64,000 nt of DNA from Chloroflexota bacterium (GTDB lineage Bacteria; Chloroflexota; Anaerolineae; Anaerolineales; UBA11579). Positions 8,793-17,494 of the stretch are shown here, one piece after another (within the stretch, counting starts at the first letter, position 1; the number at the start of each line of letters is the position of its first letter). The position numbers and the translations under genes were made by a program. The notes below the pieces were generated by a model that saw only the letters and a list, made by a program, of their open reading frames with translations, did no database searches and had not been told where the DNA came from. The stretch covers positions 1 through 64,000 of the forward strand of contig JABJGH010000009.1 in assembly GCA_018662365.1 (NCBI GenBank). The letters are read 5' to 3'.

Positions 8793-10205
8793 ATGTGTCC
8801 CAGTCAAAATTACTCTCATCTCTATAATGGTTTAGATGTCGATACTCCTTTGATCGATGGCAGCACGACAAGATATATTAATTTTGATAATGCTGCTTCC
8901 ACACCTCCGTTGAAAAATGTACAGCAGGCAGTGGACGAATTCCTAAAATATTACAGCAGTGTGCATAGGGGAACCGGATTCAAAAGTCAGCTTTCTACTC
9001 ATGTATTTGAAGAAGCACGAGAGATCGTGATGGAATTTGTGGGAGCCGATCCGGCAAGTCATACGGTGGCTTTCGTTAAAAATACCACTGAAGCCTTGAA
9101 TAAATTAGCCCGCCGTTTTCCCTTTACCCCAGAAAGAAATGTAGTGATTACCTCAGGCATGGAGCATCATTCGAATGATCTTCCCTGGCGTGAGAATGCG
9201 GAGACGGTGCATGTAAATATCTTAGAAGATGGTCGGTTGGACCTTGATGATTTTGATGCGAAGTTAGCGACATACGGGGAGCGGGTTGCCTTAGTGACGA
9301 TCACCGGCGGGAGCAATGTTTCGGGATATATCAACCCGATCTATGATCTTGCTGAAAGAACCCATGCTGTGGGTGCAATGTTTTGTGCTGATTGTGCCCA
9401 ATTGGCTCCCCATAGAAAAGTGGATATGCTGCCTTTGGATGACCCCCGACATTTAGATTTTATTTCCCTTTCTGCTCATAAATTTTATGCCCCCTATGGG
9501 TCTGGCGCATTGGTAGGCCGCACCGATGTATTCTCACAAGGAACTCCCGATATGGTGGGTGGGGGTGTAGTGCAAATTGTGATGTTGGATGATGTGGTTT
9601 GGGCTGCGCCCCCAGACAGGGAAGAAGCTGGTTCACCCAACCATGTGGGGGCAATTGCGATGGCGGCGGCATTGGTTCAGCTTGAAAAAATTGGGATGGA
9701 AAATGTGGCGGCGCATGAGGCAGAACTCACAGAATATGCTTTAACAAAATTGGCAGAGATCCCAAAGGTTGTGGTCTATGGGAATAAAGATCCGAAGGAT
9801 GCCCCCAATCGTTTGGGTGTAATTCCATTCCAATTGGAAGGGATTAGTCACTTTTTAGTAGCAGCGATATTGGGGCATGAGTTTGGAATAGGGGTTCGGA
9901 ACGGCTGTTTTTGTGCCCATCCATATATATTGCATTTACTGGGGGTGGATGAGGAGCATGCTATGCAAACGCGGGATGAGATCGTAAGCAATAATAGAGC
10001 CAATATGCCAGGATTGATCAGAGCATCGTTTGGGCTATACAATACGATTGAAGAAGTTGATTTTTTGGTGGATGCTTTAAAAAAGATCTCTGCCGGGGAA
10101 TATTCCGGAAAATATACCCAGGATACTCCTTCTGGTGAATTCCACCCGGATGGATATACACATGATTTTGAAGCATTTTATTCGATCAAGGATTATGTAG
10201 ACTAA
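8793..10205 (+). CDS. Aminotransferase class V, cysteine desulfurase-like (SufS/CsdA-type fold)
   Basis: This PLP enzyme of fold type I is about 470 residues. Seen: FDNAASTPPL at the start, MEHHSNDLPW around residue 124, SLSAHKFYAPYGSGAL with the probable PLP lysine K230, and NGCFCAHPY with C372 and C374 in the place of the desulfurase active-site loop. The N-terminal frame extends to a GTG at 8769, but AAGGAG sits 5 bases before the ATG at 8793. Cysteine desulfurases mobilise sulfur for Fe-S clusters or cofactors; the protein is longer than SufS (about 405) and has no suf or isc neighbours, so the substrate is uncertain. Confidence 0.72.
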   Translation: MCPSQNYSHLYNGLDVDTPLIDGSTTRYINFDNAASTPPLKNVQQAVDEFLKYYSSVHRGTGFKSQLSTHVFEEAREIVMEFVGADPASHTVAFVKNTTEALNKLARRFPFTPERNVVITSGMEHHSNDLPWRENAETVHVNILEDGRLDLDDFDAKLATYGERVALVTITGGSNVSGYINPIYDLAERTHAVGAMFCADCAQLAPHRKVDMLPLDDPRHLDFISLSAHKFYAPYGSGALVGRTDVFSQGTPDMVGGGVVQIVMLDDVVWAAPPDREEAGSPNHVGAIAMAAALVQLEKIGMENVAAHEAELTEYALTKLAEIPKVVVYGNKDPKDAPNRLGVIPFQLEGISHFLVAAILGHEFGIGVRNGCFCAHPYILHLLGVDEEHAMQTRDEIVSNNRANMPGLIRASFGLYNTIEEVDFLVDALKKISAGEYSGKYTQDTPSGEFHPDGYTHDFEAFYSIKDYVD

Positions 10206-10227
10206 GGCCCAATTTATATGAATTTTC

Positions 10228-10262
10228 AAAAGGACAGACCAAGCTGGTTTGTCCTTTTTTTT
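10228..10262 (+). terminator. Rho-independent terminator after the desulfurase-like gene
   Basis: An 11-bp stem (AGGACAGACCA pairing with TGGTTTGTCCT, one G-T pair) with a three-base loop is followed by eight to nine T residues. Confidence 0.88.
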
Positions 10263-10276
10263 GTTACAATCCAAAG

Positions 10277-10669
10277 ATGGGAAAAATCAAGCCATTCTTC
10301 GAACAAGTTTATGCAGTGATTCGTTTAATTCCTAAAGGGAAGGTGACCAGTTATGGGCGGATCGCGAATATGCTGGATGCTCCGAGGGGGTCAAGAGCAG
10401 TGGGGTATGCCCTAAGAGCATTGAAATATAAGAGAAATGACCCCGATTATGAAGGAATCCCTTGGCAGCGTGTGGTTAATGTGCAAGGTGAAATTAGTTT
10501 GCCGGGAATTGGAAAACAGATGCAAGTTGAATTATTAGAAGAAGATGGCGTCAAATTTTCATCGAAAGGACGAATTGATCTGAAGCAATATCTTTGGGAA
10601 GGAATGCTTCCCCATGAAATAAAACCCCTGATAGGGATAGAAGAGGAAAATGATGGCGGACAAAGATAA
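10277..10669 (+). CDS. Alkyltransferase-like protein (ATL), MGMT family without the catalytic cysteine
   Basis: The 130-residue protein has the DNA-binding domain of O6-alkylguanine-DNA alkyltransferases: VTSYGRIA helix-turn-helix, RAVGYALRAL with the arginine-finger region, and IPWQRVV in place of the usual PCHRV. Trp63 therefore occupies the active-site cysteine position, the defining feature of ATLs, which bind O6-alkylguanine lesions and hand them to nucleotide excision repair rather than repairing them. It starts 15 bases after a strong terminator, and its 3' end overlaps the thioesterase gene by about 20 bases. Confidence 0.88.
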   Translation: MGKIKPFFEQVYAVIRLIPKGKVTSYGRIANMLDAPRGSRAVGYALRALKYKRNDPDYEGIPWQRVVNVQGEISLPGIGKQMQVELLEEDGVKFSSKGRIDLKQYLWEGMLPHEIKPLIGIEEENDGGQR

Positions 10670-11147
10670 TGTGAGAACTTATACTTGGGATGATCCCAAA
10701 GAAATTCTAGAGGAAGCTGCTGGGAAAACTGGATTGGATTATTTAAAATTGATCGAAGAAAAGGGGGTCAGCGCGAACCCTTTTTGGCAGACGATCGGAG
10801 TAAAGAATTTTGAAGTTTTAGAACCCGGAAAGGTTCGATTTATAGCTTTACCCGAAGATTTCCATTCAAATATTATAGGTTCTGTGCACGGTGGTTTCGC
10901 GGCAAGCTTATTAGATTCAGCACTTGCCACTGCGGTGCATACTCTAATACCCATCGCAGGGAAAATGACCACGATCCAGATGAATATTAACTATGTGCGG
11001 GCGATAAAGGTGGGGCAGGGCGAAATCTATTGTGAAGGGGAAGCAGTTCATGTCGGAAAGCAAATGGCTACGGCGGAAGCAAAGGTCATTGATGGGGAAG
11101 GAAAAATTTATAGTCATGGCACTGCCACATTATTAATTTTGAAGTAA
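10650..11147 (+). CDS. PaaI-family hotdog thioesterase
   Basis: The 165-residue protein carries the hotdog-fold signature SVHGGFAASLLDSALATAVHT, with the HGG motif and the acidic residue on the long helix, followed by INYVRAIKVG and EAKVIDGEGKIYSHGTATLLI. These enzymes hydrolyse acyl-CoA thioesters, often phenylacetyl-type. ATG codons at 10650 and 10653 are both possible. It overlaps the ATL gene, suggesting co-transcription rather than shared function. Substrate unknown. Confidence 0.82.
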   Translation: MMADKDNVRTYTWDDPKEILEEAAGKTGLDYLKLIEEKGVSANPFWQTIGVKNFEVLEPGKVRFIALPEDFHSNIIGSVHGGFAASLLDSALATAVHTLIPIAGKMTTIQMNINYVRAIKVGQGEIYCEGEAVHVGKQMATAEAKVIDGEGKIYSHGTATLLILK

Positions 11148-11269
11148 TCTAATTTCTGTTGGTTCAAATTGGGGGAAAAGAGACGAGTGGCCTGGTCAGA
11201 ACGAATAATCAACGATATTTAAGGAAGGCAAGCTGGGAAAATGGACAACCGCATCAATTGTTCTTCTGA

Positions 11270-12097
11270 TTAAATTTTTTGGTTCCATTCAGGATTTCCA
11301 TATTTTTCAGTGACCAGTATTTCTGATTGATCGATCTCAGCGTGGGTTAATTCACTTTGGGTAAATTGAATATTTAATTCCTTTGAGAAAGCGCTCTCCA
11401 TTGCATTTGCTGCGTCCTCCCATGTAATTTTTTGACCCAAAGCATATTCAATTGTGGTTGCCCGAGCGAGCAATTTTTCAGCAGCAGAGTTTCTTTTATC
11501 TTCCTCCTGGTAAACGAGCGCTTGGGTTATTCGGGTAAGGTCTCCGGAAAGGGGCAGGGTGCCGTGCTGCAAGACCCCCTCTTTTCTGCGGGCTTGGGCG
11601 CTGCCGACCAATTTTTTTCCATCGATGGTGATCTCATAATGGGAGGGGACATCAAAACAAACCGGATCGTAGCCAGAATCAGATGGGGTCTTTTCTTTTG
11701 GCAAAGCCTTGACCGATAATTTTAGGTTCTCCAAAGTGAGCATTAAGGCTTGTGATAGTCGTTGATAACTGGTGAGGATACCCCCCTCAAGGCGGGGTTC
11801 AGTTTTAGGGCCAATGACTGAATAGGTTAGCTCATCTGTATGGAGAATTGCGCGGCCACCGGTCACTCTTCGGACAACTTCCCAGCCATTGCTTGATAGA
11901 GCATTTTCGTGGACATCTTTATAGGATTGGGCATAGCCTAAAGATAAGCAGGGAGGATCCCAGGAATAGAGTCTTAGTGTTGGGGGAACTTCTTGGCGGC
12001 CAACGGCTTGGAGAATGGCTTCGTCTACGGCCATATTCCATGCGCCCGAGGCTGGGGGCGTTTTAATTAATCTCCAATTTGATCTGGGGAGTTCCAT
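11270..12097 (-). CDS. LipM-like octanoyltransferase / lipoate-protein ligase A family
   Basis: The 275-residue protein belongs to the biotin/lipoate ligase fold. Seen: NMAVDEAIL, LYSWDPPCLSLGYAQ, the nucleotide-site like RRVTGGRAILH, then VCFDVPSHYEI, GKKLVGSAQ and LQHGTLPL. The cysteine C147 before FDxPS is at the place of the acyl-accepting cysteine of LipM (ACFDAPS in Bacillus), which favours an octanoyl-ACP:GcvH transferase over an ATP-using LplA ligase. The product would lipoylate glycine cleavage H or 2-oxoacid dehydrogenases. No lipA is nearby. It lies 58 bases downstream of the DapA-like gene on the same strand. Confidence 0.8.
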   Translation of the reverse strand: MELPRSNWRLIKTPPASGAWNMAVDEAILQAVGRQEVPPTLRLYSWDPPCLSLGYAQSYKDVHENALSSNGWEVVRRVTGGRAILHTDELTYSVIGPKTEPRLEGGILTSYQRLSQALMLTLENLKLSVKALPKEKTPSDSGYDPVCFDVPSHYEITIDGKKLVGSAQARRKEGVLQHGTLPLSGDLTRITQALVYQEEDKRNSAAEKLLARATTIEYALGQKITWEDAANAMESAFSKELNIQFTQSELTHAEIDQSEILVTEKYGNPEWNQKI

Positions 12098-12155
12098 AAA
12101 TATCCTTAATTTAAACGAAAAACTATTGGAAACGAGAAATTTATTGAATTATTTC

Positions 12156-13064
12156 CTAGTTGTTTAATACTTGATTCAATTCTTTTGCAACCTGCTGAAG
12201 AATGCCCTCGGGGTAAGTGGTCAATGGCGCTTTGGTGGACCAGAGGGGAAACCCGTGCATGACACTGAGCAACGATTTAATGGATGAGGGGAAAGGTTGA
12301 TATCTTTCACCAATAGTTCTTGCTTTAGTCACTTTTTCTTGTAATTTTTCTGTTGGCTTCCCATTTTGGTGTGCATCCCAAATAAATCTTAATTGGGGGG
12401 AGATGAGATTTGCCATAGCTGTGATACAACCGTCCCCATTAATTTTCATATTATCGGCTAATAACCGATCATTACCGACTAGGACTAAGCGGTCCTCGAG
12501 TATCTCTGAGATTTCTTTGGCATGGTCCAGATCGCCACTGGAATCCTTGATGCCACCAAATTTATTTGGATAGGCATCTCGAAGGCGTTTAAGTAGAAGG
12601 GCAGATAATCCTACCCCCGATACTTGGGGGATATGGTAACCGAAGAGCCAACCACCTTCTGAAACACTTTTATTAATGACTTGGCTGAACCATTCAAATA
12701 AGCCTTGTTCACTAGCCGTTCGAAAATAATAAGGAGGAAGGGTGACAACAGCTTCAAAACCAAGGTCAAAAGCGATCTTATTTAGCTCAATGGTCTGTTC
12801 GATACTTGGACTTCCAGTGCCAGCCATAAAGCGAAAATATGGATACTCTTGTTTGATCTTTATGGCTTCCGTCCAAAATTCTCGCCGTTCTGCGGTACTG
12901 AAGGAAGGACCTTCACCGGTGGTACCGGATAATAAAACACCATGACAGCCTCTTTTGGCAAAGAATTTCATCAATTGGGGAATGGCTTCTAGATCGATGG
13001 TGAAGTTATCCTTCAATGGTGTTACAGCTGCTACATATATTCCGGCTAAGGCTTTGTTTCGCAT
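12156..13064 (-). CDS. Dihydrodipicolinate synthase/N-acetylneuraminate lyase family protein
   Basis: The 302-residue TIM-barrel aldolase has GTTGEGPSFS (phosphate/carboxylate loop), a GYHIPQ segment at the usual YNxP position, and GGIKDSSGD with the Schiff-base lysine. The family uses pyruvate as donor. The absence of lysine-pathway neighbours and the changed YHIPQ motif make true DapA uncertain; a keto-deoxy sugar acid aldolase or lyase is equally possible. The promoter region is shared with the divergent GH13 gene (palindromic ATTATAAT at 13100-13107). Confidence 0.8.
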   Translation of the reverse strand: MRNKALAGIYVAAVTPLKDNFTIDLEAIPQLMKFFAKRGCHGVLLSGTTGEGPSFSTAERREFWTEAIKIKQEYPYFRFMAGTGSPSIEQTIELNKIAFDLGFEAVVTLPPYYFRTASEQGLFEWFSQVINKSVSEGGWLFGYHIPQVSGVGLSALLLKRLRDAYPNKFGGIKDSSGDLDHAKEISEILEDRLVLVGNDRLLADNMKINGDGCITAMANLISPQLRFIWDAHQNGKPTEKLQEKVTKARTIGERYQPFPSSIKSLLSVMHGFPLWSTKAPLTTYPEGILQQVAKELNQVLNN

Positions 13065-13176
13065 GGTAAGTTCCTGGTTTCGTTTGTTTTAATTGCTTGT
13101 ATTATAATCTTTGCTTAGCATAACTGAAATACTAAATGTTTTTTAGTACTACATATTCTGGAGTGAAAAATTATTT

Positions 13177-14571
13177 ATGACCGTTCCTAATTGGGTGCAG
13201 GATGCCATTTTTTATCAAATATTTCCAGATCGATTTCATTTAGGAAACCCTGAGAATAAATCCTCGCGCCTGCAAGCTTGGGGAAGTGAGCCGAACAATA
13301 AAGGTTTTATGGGTGGTGCTCTTTTAGGGATCATTCAAAAATTTGATTATTTACTCGATCTGGGGATCAATGCGATCTACCTTAATCCTATATTTTCTTC
13401 GGCAGCAAATCATCGTTATCATACCAATGATTATTATAAGATCGACCCAACACTTGGGACGATGGCAGATTTTAAATCTTTGCTTGAGGTGGCCCATCAA
13501 AATAATGTGAAAGTAATTTTGGATGGGGTGTTCAATCACACCGGGAGAGGATTTTTCGCATTCAATGATGTATTAGAGAATGGACCTCAATCTCGATATT
13601 TGGATTGGTACCATGTCAATAATTTTCCGCTCAATGCTTTTAGCGAAGGAAAGGCTGAAAATTATCAGGCATGGTGGAATATCAAAGACCTGCCGAAGTT
13701 GAACACCGACACGAAAGCCGTACGAGAATATTTGATGGATGTGGCTAAATATTGGATTGAGCAAGGGGCTGATGGATGGCGATTGGATGTGCCCTCTGAA
13801 ATTGATGATGATGAATTTTGGGAAGAGTTCCGTTCAGTGGTGAAATCCGTGAATCCTGAGGCTTATATCGTAGGGGAGATTTGGGAGCTTGATCCACGAT
13901 GGGTGGGGGATAAACATTTTGACGGATTAATGCATTATCCATTAAGAAATGCAGTTTTTGACCTGCTTGTCGGTGGAAATCCGATTCATGGATTTGCAGA
14001 TAAGATCGAAAATTTTCAATCAGTATATCCAAAAGAAAATGTGATGGTAATGTATTTAGCCCTCGGTTCACATGATACCCGCCGATTAATAAATAAATTT
14101 GAAGGGTCTGTTGATAAGGTAAAGTTGGCTACGATGATCCAATTTTCTTATCCGGGCGCACCGGCTATCTATTACGGCGATGAAGTTGGGATGGATGGGG
14201 GGGAAGATCCAGATAACCGAAGAAGTTTTTCTTGGAATGAAAACGATTGGAATCATGATTTGCGGGCATATTTTAAAAAGCTGATTCAAATTCGAAAAAA
14301 TTCAGCAGCATTGAGAAGGGGGGATTTCAAACGTATATATATTGAGGAGGGGGGATCGGTCTACGCGTATGCACGAATTTTGGGGGATGAAAAAGTACTG
14401 ATTGCGATCAATGCGGATGAAAATGAAAAAAGTATTGAGTTACCGGTGAATGAACTAGGATGGGAGAACGGAATTGAAATGGAAAACCTTCTGAGCGGCG
14501 ATAGATATGGTATAAACGATGGAAAAATTCGAATTAATTTGCCCCCTTGGGGTGGGTTAATGATTGGATAA
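13177..14571 (+). CDS. GH13 alpha-amylase family glycosidase (neopullulanase/cyclomaltodextrinase-like)
   Basis: The 464-residue protein hydrolyses alpha-glucans or maltooligosaccharides. GH13 regions are visible: DGVFNHTG (region I), GWRLDVPSE with the nucleophile Asp (II), IVGEIWE with the acid/base Glu (III) and GSHDTRR with the stabilising Asp (IV). The start NWVQDAIFYQIFPDRF is like the neopullulanase/CDase group, but the extra N-terminal beta domain typical of that group is absent. No signal peptide, so it is probably cytoplasmic. The start at 13177 follows a GGAG at about 13161. Confidence 0.88.
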   Translation: MTVPNWVQDAIFYQIFPDRFHLGNPENKSSRLQAWGSEPNNKGFMGGALLGIIQKFDYLLDLGINAIYLNPIFSSAANHRYHTNDYYKIDPTLGTMADFKSLLEVAHQNNVKVILDGVFNHTGRGFFAFNDVLENGPQSRYLDWYHVNNFPLNAFSEGKAENYQAWWNIKDLPKLNTDTKAVREYLMDVAKYWIEQGADGWRLDVPSEIDDDEFWEEFRSVVKSVNPEAYIVGEIWELDPRWVGDKHFDGLMHYPLRNAVFDLLVGGNPIHGFADKIENFQSVYPKENVMVMYLALGSHDTRRLINKFEGSVDKVKLATMIQFSYPGAPAIYYGDEVGMDGGEDPDNRRSFSWNENDWNHDLRAYFKKLIQIRKNSAALRRGDFKRIYIEEGGSVYAYARILGDEKVLIAINADENEKSIELPVNELGWENGIEMENLLSGDRYGINDGKIRINLPPWGGLMIG

Positions 14572-14599
14572 TAAAATAAATATTTCTTTAGGAGAATTG

Positions 14600-14791
14600 A
14601 TGAGTAAGAAAAAAATATGTATTGTTTGTGAAAAAGATAGTGATATGATTCCATTGATCAAGTTTAAATTTAAAGGGGAAAAATATTCAATTTGCTCAGA
14701 ACATTTGCCGATCTTAATTCATAAACCCCAAGAGTTGGCTGAGAAGCTGCCACAGGCCGAAGATCTACCTGCTGGAAATCACGATCATTAA
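14600..14791 (+). CDS. Small cysteine-containing protein, function unknown
   Basis: A 63-residue protein starting at the ATG at 14600, which has TAGGAG 5-6 bases upstream; the longer frame from 14564 overlaps the GH13 gene and is less likely. It has CIVCEKD near the N terminus and YSICSEHLP further on, so up to three cysteines and a histidine that could bind a metal as a small zinc-ribbon-like fold. The tail is acidic with histidines. It is followed by a strong terminator. I do not recognise the family. Confidence 0.6.
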   Translation: MSKKKICIVCEKDSDMIPLIKFKFKGEKYSICSEHLPILIHKPQELAEKLPQAEDLPAGNHDH

Positions 14792-14807
14792 AATCTAGCT
14801 ACTTAAA

Positions 14808-14847
14808 TAAAAAAAACCTGCAATTATATAATTGCAGGTTTTTTTGT
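14808..14847. terminator. Bidirectional terminator between convergent genes
   Basis: AACCTGCAATTATATAATTGCAGGTT forms a near-perfect 12-bp stem flanked by an A-run on the left and a T-run on the right, so it can end transcripts from both strands. Confidence 0.9.
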
Positions 14848-14849
14848 TT

Positions 14850-15461
14850 CTAAGTTGGGGAAATTTCAAATACGCAGGCTTTGTTTCCCATAGCCAGGCA
14901 ACTAATTTCTTTGACGTTCCAAATATCACCGGTAGCCCATTTAGTAACAGCTTCTATTGCACCCACGGCGGTCAAACAATAAGACTGATCCGCATGCACA
15001 CCGGCGCAATATGGACATTGGAAAGCTGCAAAATAGATCTTATCTTGATCTTCTTTAACCTCAGATTCCACATGCACGATATGCTTTGCAGCCAATTTGA
15101 CTACATTGAGGGTTGTTTTAATTCGTGCTGCAGGAGCCATGGCTTTCAAGGCCAACCCTGCTGCACTGAGGGCGGTGGGGTAGGCTTCATTCCATTTCTG
15201 GAACTGAACTCGCCCGGTTCTTTTAAGGATGGCGGTGGCCCCCCGTTTACCGTAAATATCGAAAAAGGCTTCAGTGACCTGACCCACATCACCAAAGGTA
15301 GGTTTTTGTCCATCGACCACTTTTCCATTCACTAATAGATAATCTAGATTTGCGTGTTTAACGACTGAGTTGACCCCTGCTTCACCTAATATTTCGCTAA
15401 CAGCATCAATGGCGACATCAAGGGCTTCTTTCGGAAGTATTTTTGAAGAATCGTTTGCCAT
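14850..15461 (-). CDS. V4R (4-vinyl reductase-type) domain protein
   Basis: The 203-residue protein has an N-terminal helical half and a C-terminal V4R-like domain: CPYCAGVHAD, CLTAVGAIEAVTKWATGD and EISCLAMGNKACVFEI. V4R domains occur in BchJ, XylR-type regulators and archaeal hydrocarbon-binding proteins and are thought to bind small hydrophobic ligands or tetrapyrroles. Four or more cysteines could coordinate a metal. No photosynthesis gene is nearby, so a chlorophyll role is unlikely. Ends at a shared terminator with the gene on the other strand. Confidence 0.7.
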   Translation of the reverse strand: MANDSSKILPKEALDVAIDAVSEILGEAGVNSVVKHANLDYLLVNGKVVDGQKPTFGDVGQVTEAFFDIYGKRGATAILKRTGRVQFQKWNEAYPTALSAAGLALKAMAPAARIKTTLNVVKLAAKHIVHVESEVKEDQDKIYFAAFQCPYCAGVHADQSYCLTAVGAIEAVTKWATGDIWNVKEISCLAMGNKACVFEISPT

Positions 15462-15592
15462 ATTTTTTCCTTTTTTGTTTTCCTAAATTATTGTAAACCA
15501 AAAGGATTATTCTTCACAAGGTTTTAAGAATAAATAAAATCTCGTATAAAGTGAAAAACTGAATTCTTACAGAATTGATATTTTTTGTAGAG

Positions 15593-16459
15593 TTAAGGTT
15601 TGGTGATTACACCAAAATGATTCCCAACAGGTCTTTCTGTGCCAGGGCTTCCTTGATGAATGGGTGAATTGAGAATTTTTGCTTGACCATTTTCATCAGC
15701 GATAACGAGGGTAGATGAACCCCCACCGTCCATATTCATTGCGTTGAAAACGTTAAATTCTAAAAGAATAGCGGCGATCTCTTTTAAACTCGCCCCTTCA
15801 CTATATCCGGATTGACGTCCGTCGACGACAACGATAACCATGTTATGTCCATATTGATCGATGCCAACTGTTGTTCGCGGGTTAAGACTATCGTCTAGAT
15901 CATCTTTTACTTGCCCATGGTAAATGATCCAATCGAGGCCAGAGACGGCATTGTATAGATCGCCGATCGGATCTTCCATGTTTGCCCGGTTATTTTCCGA
16001 GATAAATAGGGTGGGATATTTTCCGGTTGCTGGGCCATACTGAACTCCCTTAGAAGCAGCGAAACCATTAGGGCGGACGGAAGAACCCGAAAAGGGATAT
16101 GAAAGGGGGCCAAGTGACAGCCAGGGAGAAAAACCGTCAGCATTGATGGCGATAAAAAGATTATTCTCCTCTAGGAATTCCGATGTAGTTTTTGCTTTTA
16201 TAGGCAAAGCAGCATTTGGATCTGTAGGTTCTGAAACTTTGTGGATTAAGCCCCCAGATAACAAGTTTATTTTCACGATATGAATGACCATCGGGCGGGG
16301 ATCATTGGTGACGCGGCGAATATATTCAATGCCCTCGAATAATCTTTCTTCTGTATTACTTGGTTGGGAAGCGGAAAATAATCCGCCACTAAATCGGCAA
16401 GAAAGGAGGGTAAATAACAAAACAATAATAATCAGAAGGGGGGTTTGTTTTTTGCTCAT
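15593..16459 (-). CDS. Phosphodiester glycosidase family (NAGPA-domain) lipoprotein
   Basis: About 288 residues. The start is a lysine-rich leader with a hydrophobic stretch ending in LLSC, a lipobox, so a surface lipoprotein is predicted. The domain contains INADGFSPW, TTVGIDQYG, VVVVDGRQSGYS and MNMDGGGSSTLV, the conserved signature of the N-acetylglucosamine-1-phosphodiester alpha-N-acetylglucosaminidase-like family (DUF2233). The frame opens at a GTG at 16510, but the ATG at 16459 gives a proper signal peptide. In bacteria these proteins are linked to wall polymer or exopolysaccharide hydrolysis; the substrate here is unknown. Confidence 0.8.
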   Translation of the reverse strand: MSKKQTPLLIIIVLLFTLLSCRFSGGLFSASQPSNTEERLFEGIEYIRRVTNDPRPMVIHIVKINLLSGGLIHKVSEPTDPNAALPIKAKTTSEFLEENNLFIAINADGFSPWLSLGPLSYPFSGSSVRPNGFAASKGVQYGPATGKYPTLFISENNRANMEDPIGDLYNAVSGLDWIIYHGQVKDDLDDSLNPRTTVGIDQYGHNMVIVVVDGRQSGYSEGASLKEIAAILLEFNVFNAMNMDGGGSSTLVIADENGQAKILNSPIHQGSPGTERPVGNHFGVITKP

Positions 16460-16544
16460 TGGTTGTTCCGGGGGGGGAGGGGATTTATCTATGAATTCCG
16501 AGATTTTCACAATAATAGCATCATTTTGAGAAAAGGGTACATTA

Positions 16545-16576
16545 ACAAAAAAATGCGGATAATGTAATTATCCGCA
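16545..16576 (-). terminator. Terminator downstream of the DUF1385 gene
   Basis: On the minus strand TGCGGATAAT / ATTATCCGCA forms a 10-bp stem with a 3-base loop followed by seven T residues, 26 bases after the DUF1385 stop codon. Confidence 0.88.
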
Positions 16577-16601
16577 TCAATTCGATTATTTTAGATTCAG
16601 A

Positions 16602-17492
16602 TCAAGGTACTAAATATTCTAATTCTTTTTCTTTCATTGCATTAAACGAAGCGATTGATACCTCTAACATGCCAAGGTCAGGTTCGATCGTAGTCAGTCG
16701 CTGCATTGCCATGTTGGGGCGGATCATAAAACGAACGATCGGACTTTTTAGATTGTTGGCGGTCCAGCGAATGTATTCATAAGATAGGCTGGCTAACACA
16801 GGCACCATAGAAATTCGCAATGCTAGACGGATCCAAATATTGGGCATTGGGCCGAGCAAAGAAAAGAATAAGATCGAGATGAGCATGACGGTGAGCAAAA
16901 AGCCAGTGCCGCATCGGGGATGTTCGAGGGAATATTTTGCCACATTCTCTGGTGTGAGTTCTTCCCCCGCTTCGAAAGCGTTGATCGTTTTGTGTTCTGC
17001 CCCGTGGTACATAAATACACGCTTAATATCAGAAATTTTCCCGACTCCCCAGATGTATCCAATCAATATTGAAAGACGAATGCCCCCTTCTATGAGATTG
17101 GCGACCCAATTATTGTCCACACCCAACCAGGTTTCAATGAGATGAGAACCTGTTGCAGGGAGAACAAAGAATAAGCCAATAGAAAAAACTAAAGAAATAC
17201 CAAGAGTGAGATAAAGCGCCCAACCTTCTAATTGTTCTTCTTCCTCCCCTTGGGTATTTGCGGAAATGGTGAGCGCACGCATACCTAATCCCATTGAATC
17301 CCAAAGTAATATTAATCCACGTAGGAAGGGAATCTTAACAATATTGGTTTTGTAAATGCCACCGAGAGGTTCGGTATGAAGCACAATATTGTCTTCAGGG
17401 TCGCGCATAGCGATTGCCACTGCTCTGGCCCCACGCATCATCACGCCTTCGATGACGGCTTGACCACCATAATTAGGTAATTTATCGGTCAT
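16602..17492 (-). CDS. DUF1385 (YqhQ family) membrane protein
   Basis: The 296-residue protein starts with NYGGQAVIEGVMMRG, the signature of the DUF1385/YqhQ family, and contains YHGAEHKTINAFE and HPRCGTGFLL, also family hallmarks with conserved His and Cys. Four to five hydrophobic segments (about 80-130, 150-170, 200-245) place it in the membrane. Its molecular function is not established. It begins 2 bases after the dipeptidase stop and ends at a strong terminator, so both form one transcript. Confidence 0.88.
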   Translation of the reverse strand: MTDKLPNYGGQAVIEGVMMRGARAVAIAMRDPEDNIVLHTEPLGGIYKTNIVKIPFLRGLILLWDSMGLGMRALTISANTQGEEEEQLEGWALYLTLGISLVFSIGLFFVLPATGSHLIETWLGVDNNWVANLIEGGIRLSILIGYIWGVGKISDIKRVFMYHGAEHKTINAFEAGEELTPENVAKYSLEHPRCGTGFLLTVMLISILFFSLLGPMPNIWIRLALRISMVPVLASLSYEYIRWTANNLKSPIVRFMIRPNMAMQRLTTIEPDLGMLEVSIASFNAMKEKELEYLVP

Positions 17493-17494
17493 AT

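Noticed and set aside
13100-13107. ATTATAAT shared as a -10 element by the DapA-like and GH13 genes
   Set aside because: It is palindromic and could serve both directions, but no convincing -35 element was seen for either, so it is not listed as a promoter.
14832-15335. 167-codon plus-strand frame with many Cys and His residues
   Set aside because: It is the complement of the V4R protein gene and only mirrors its codon pattern.
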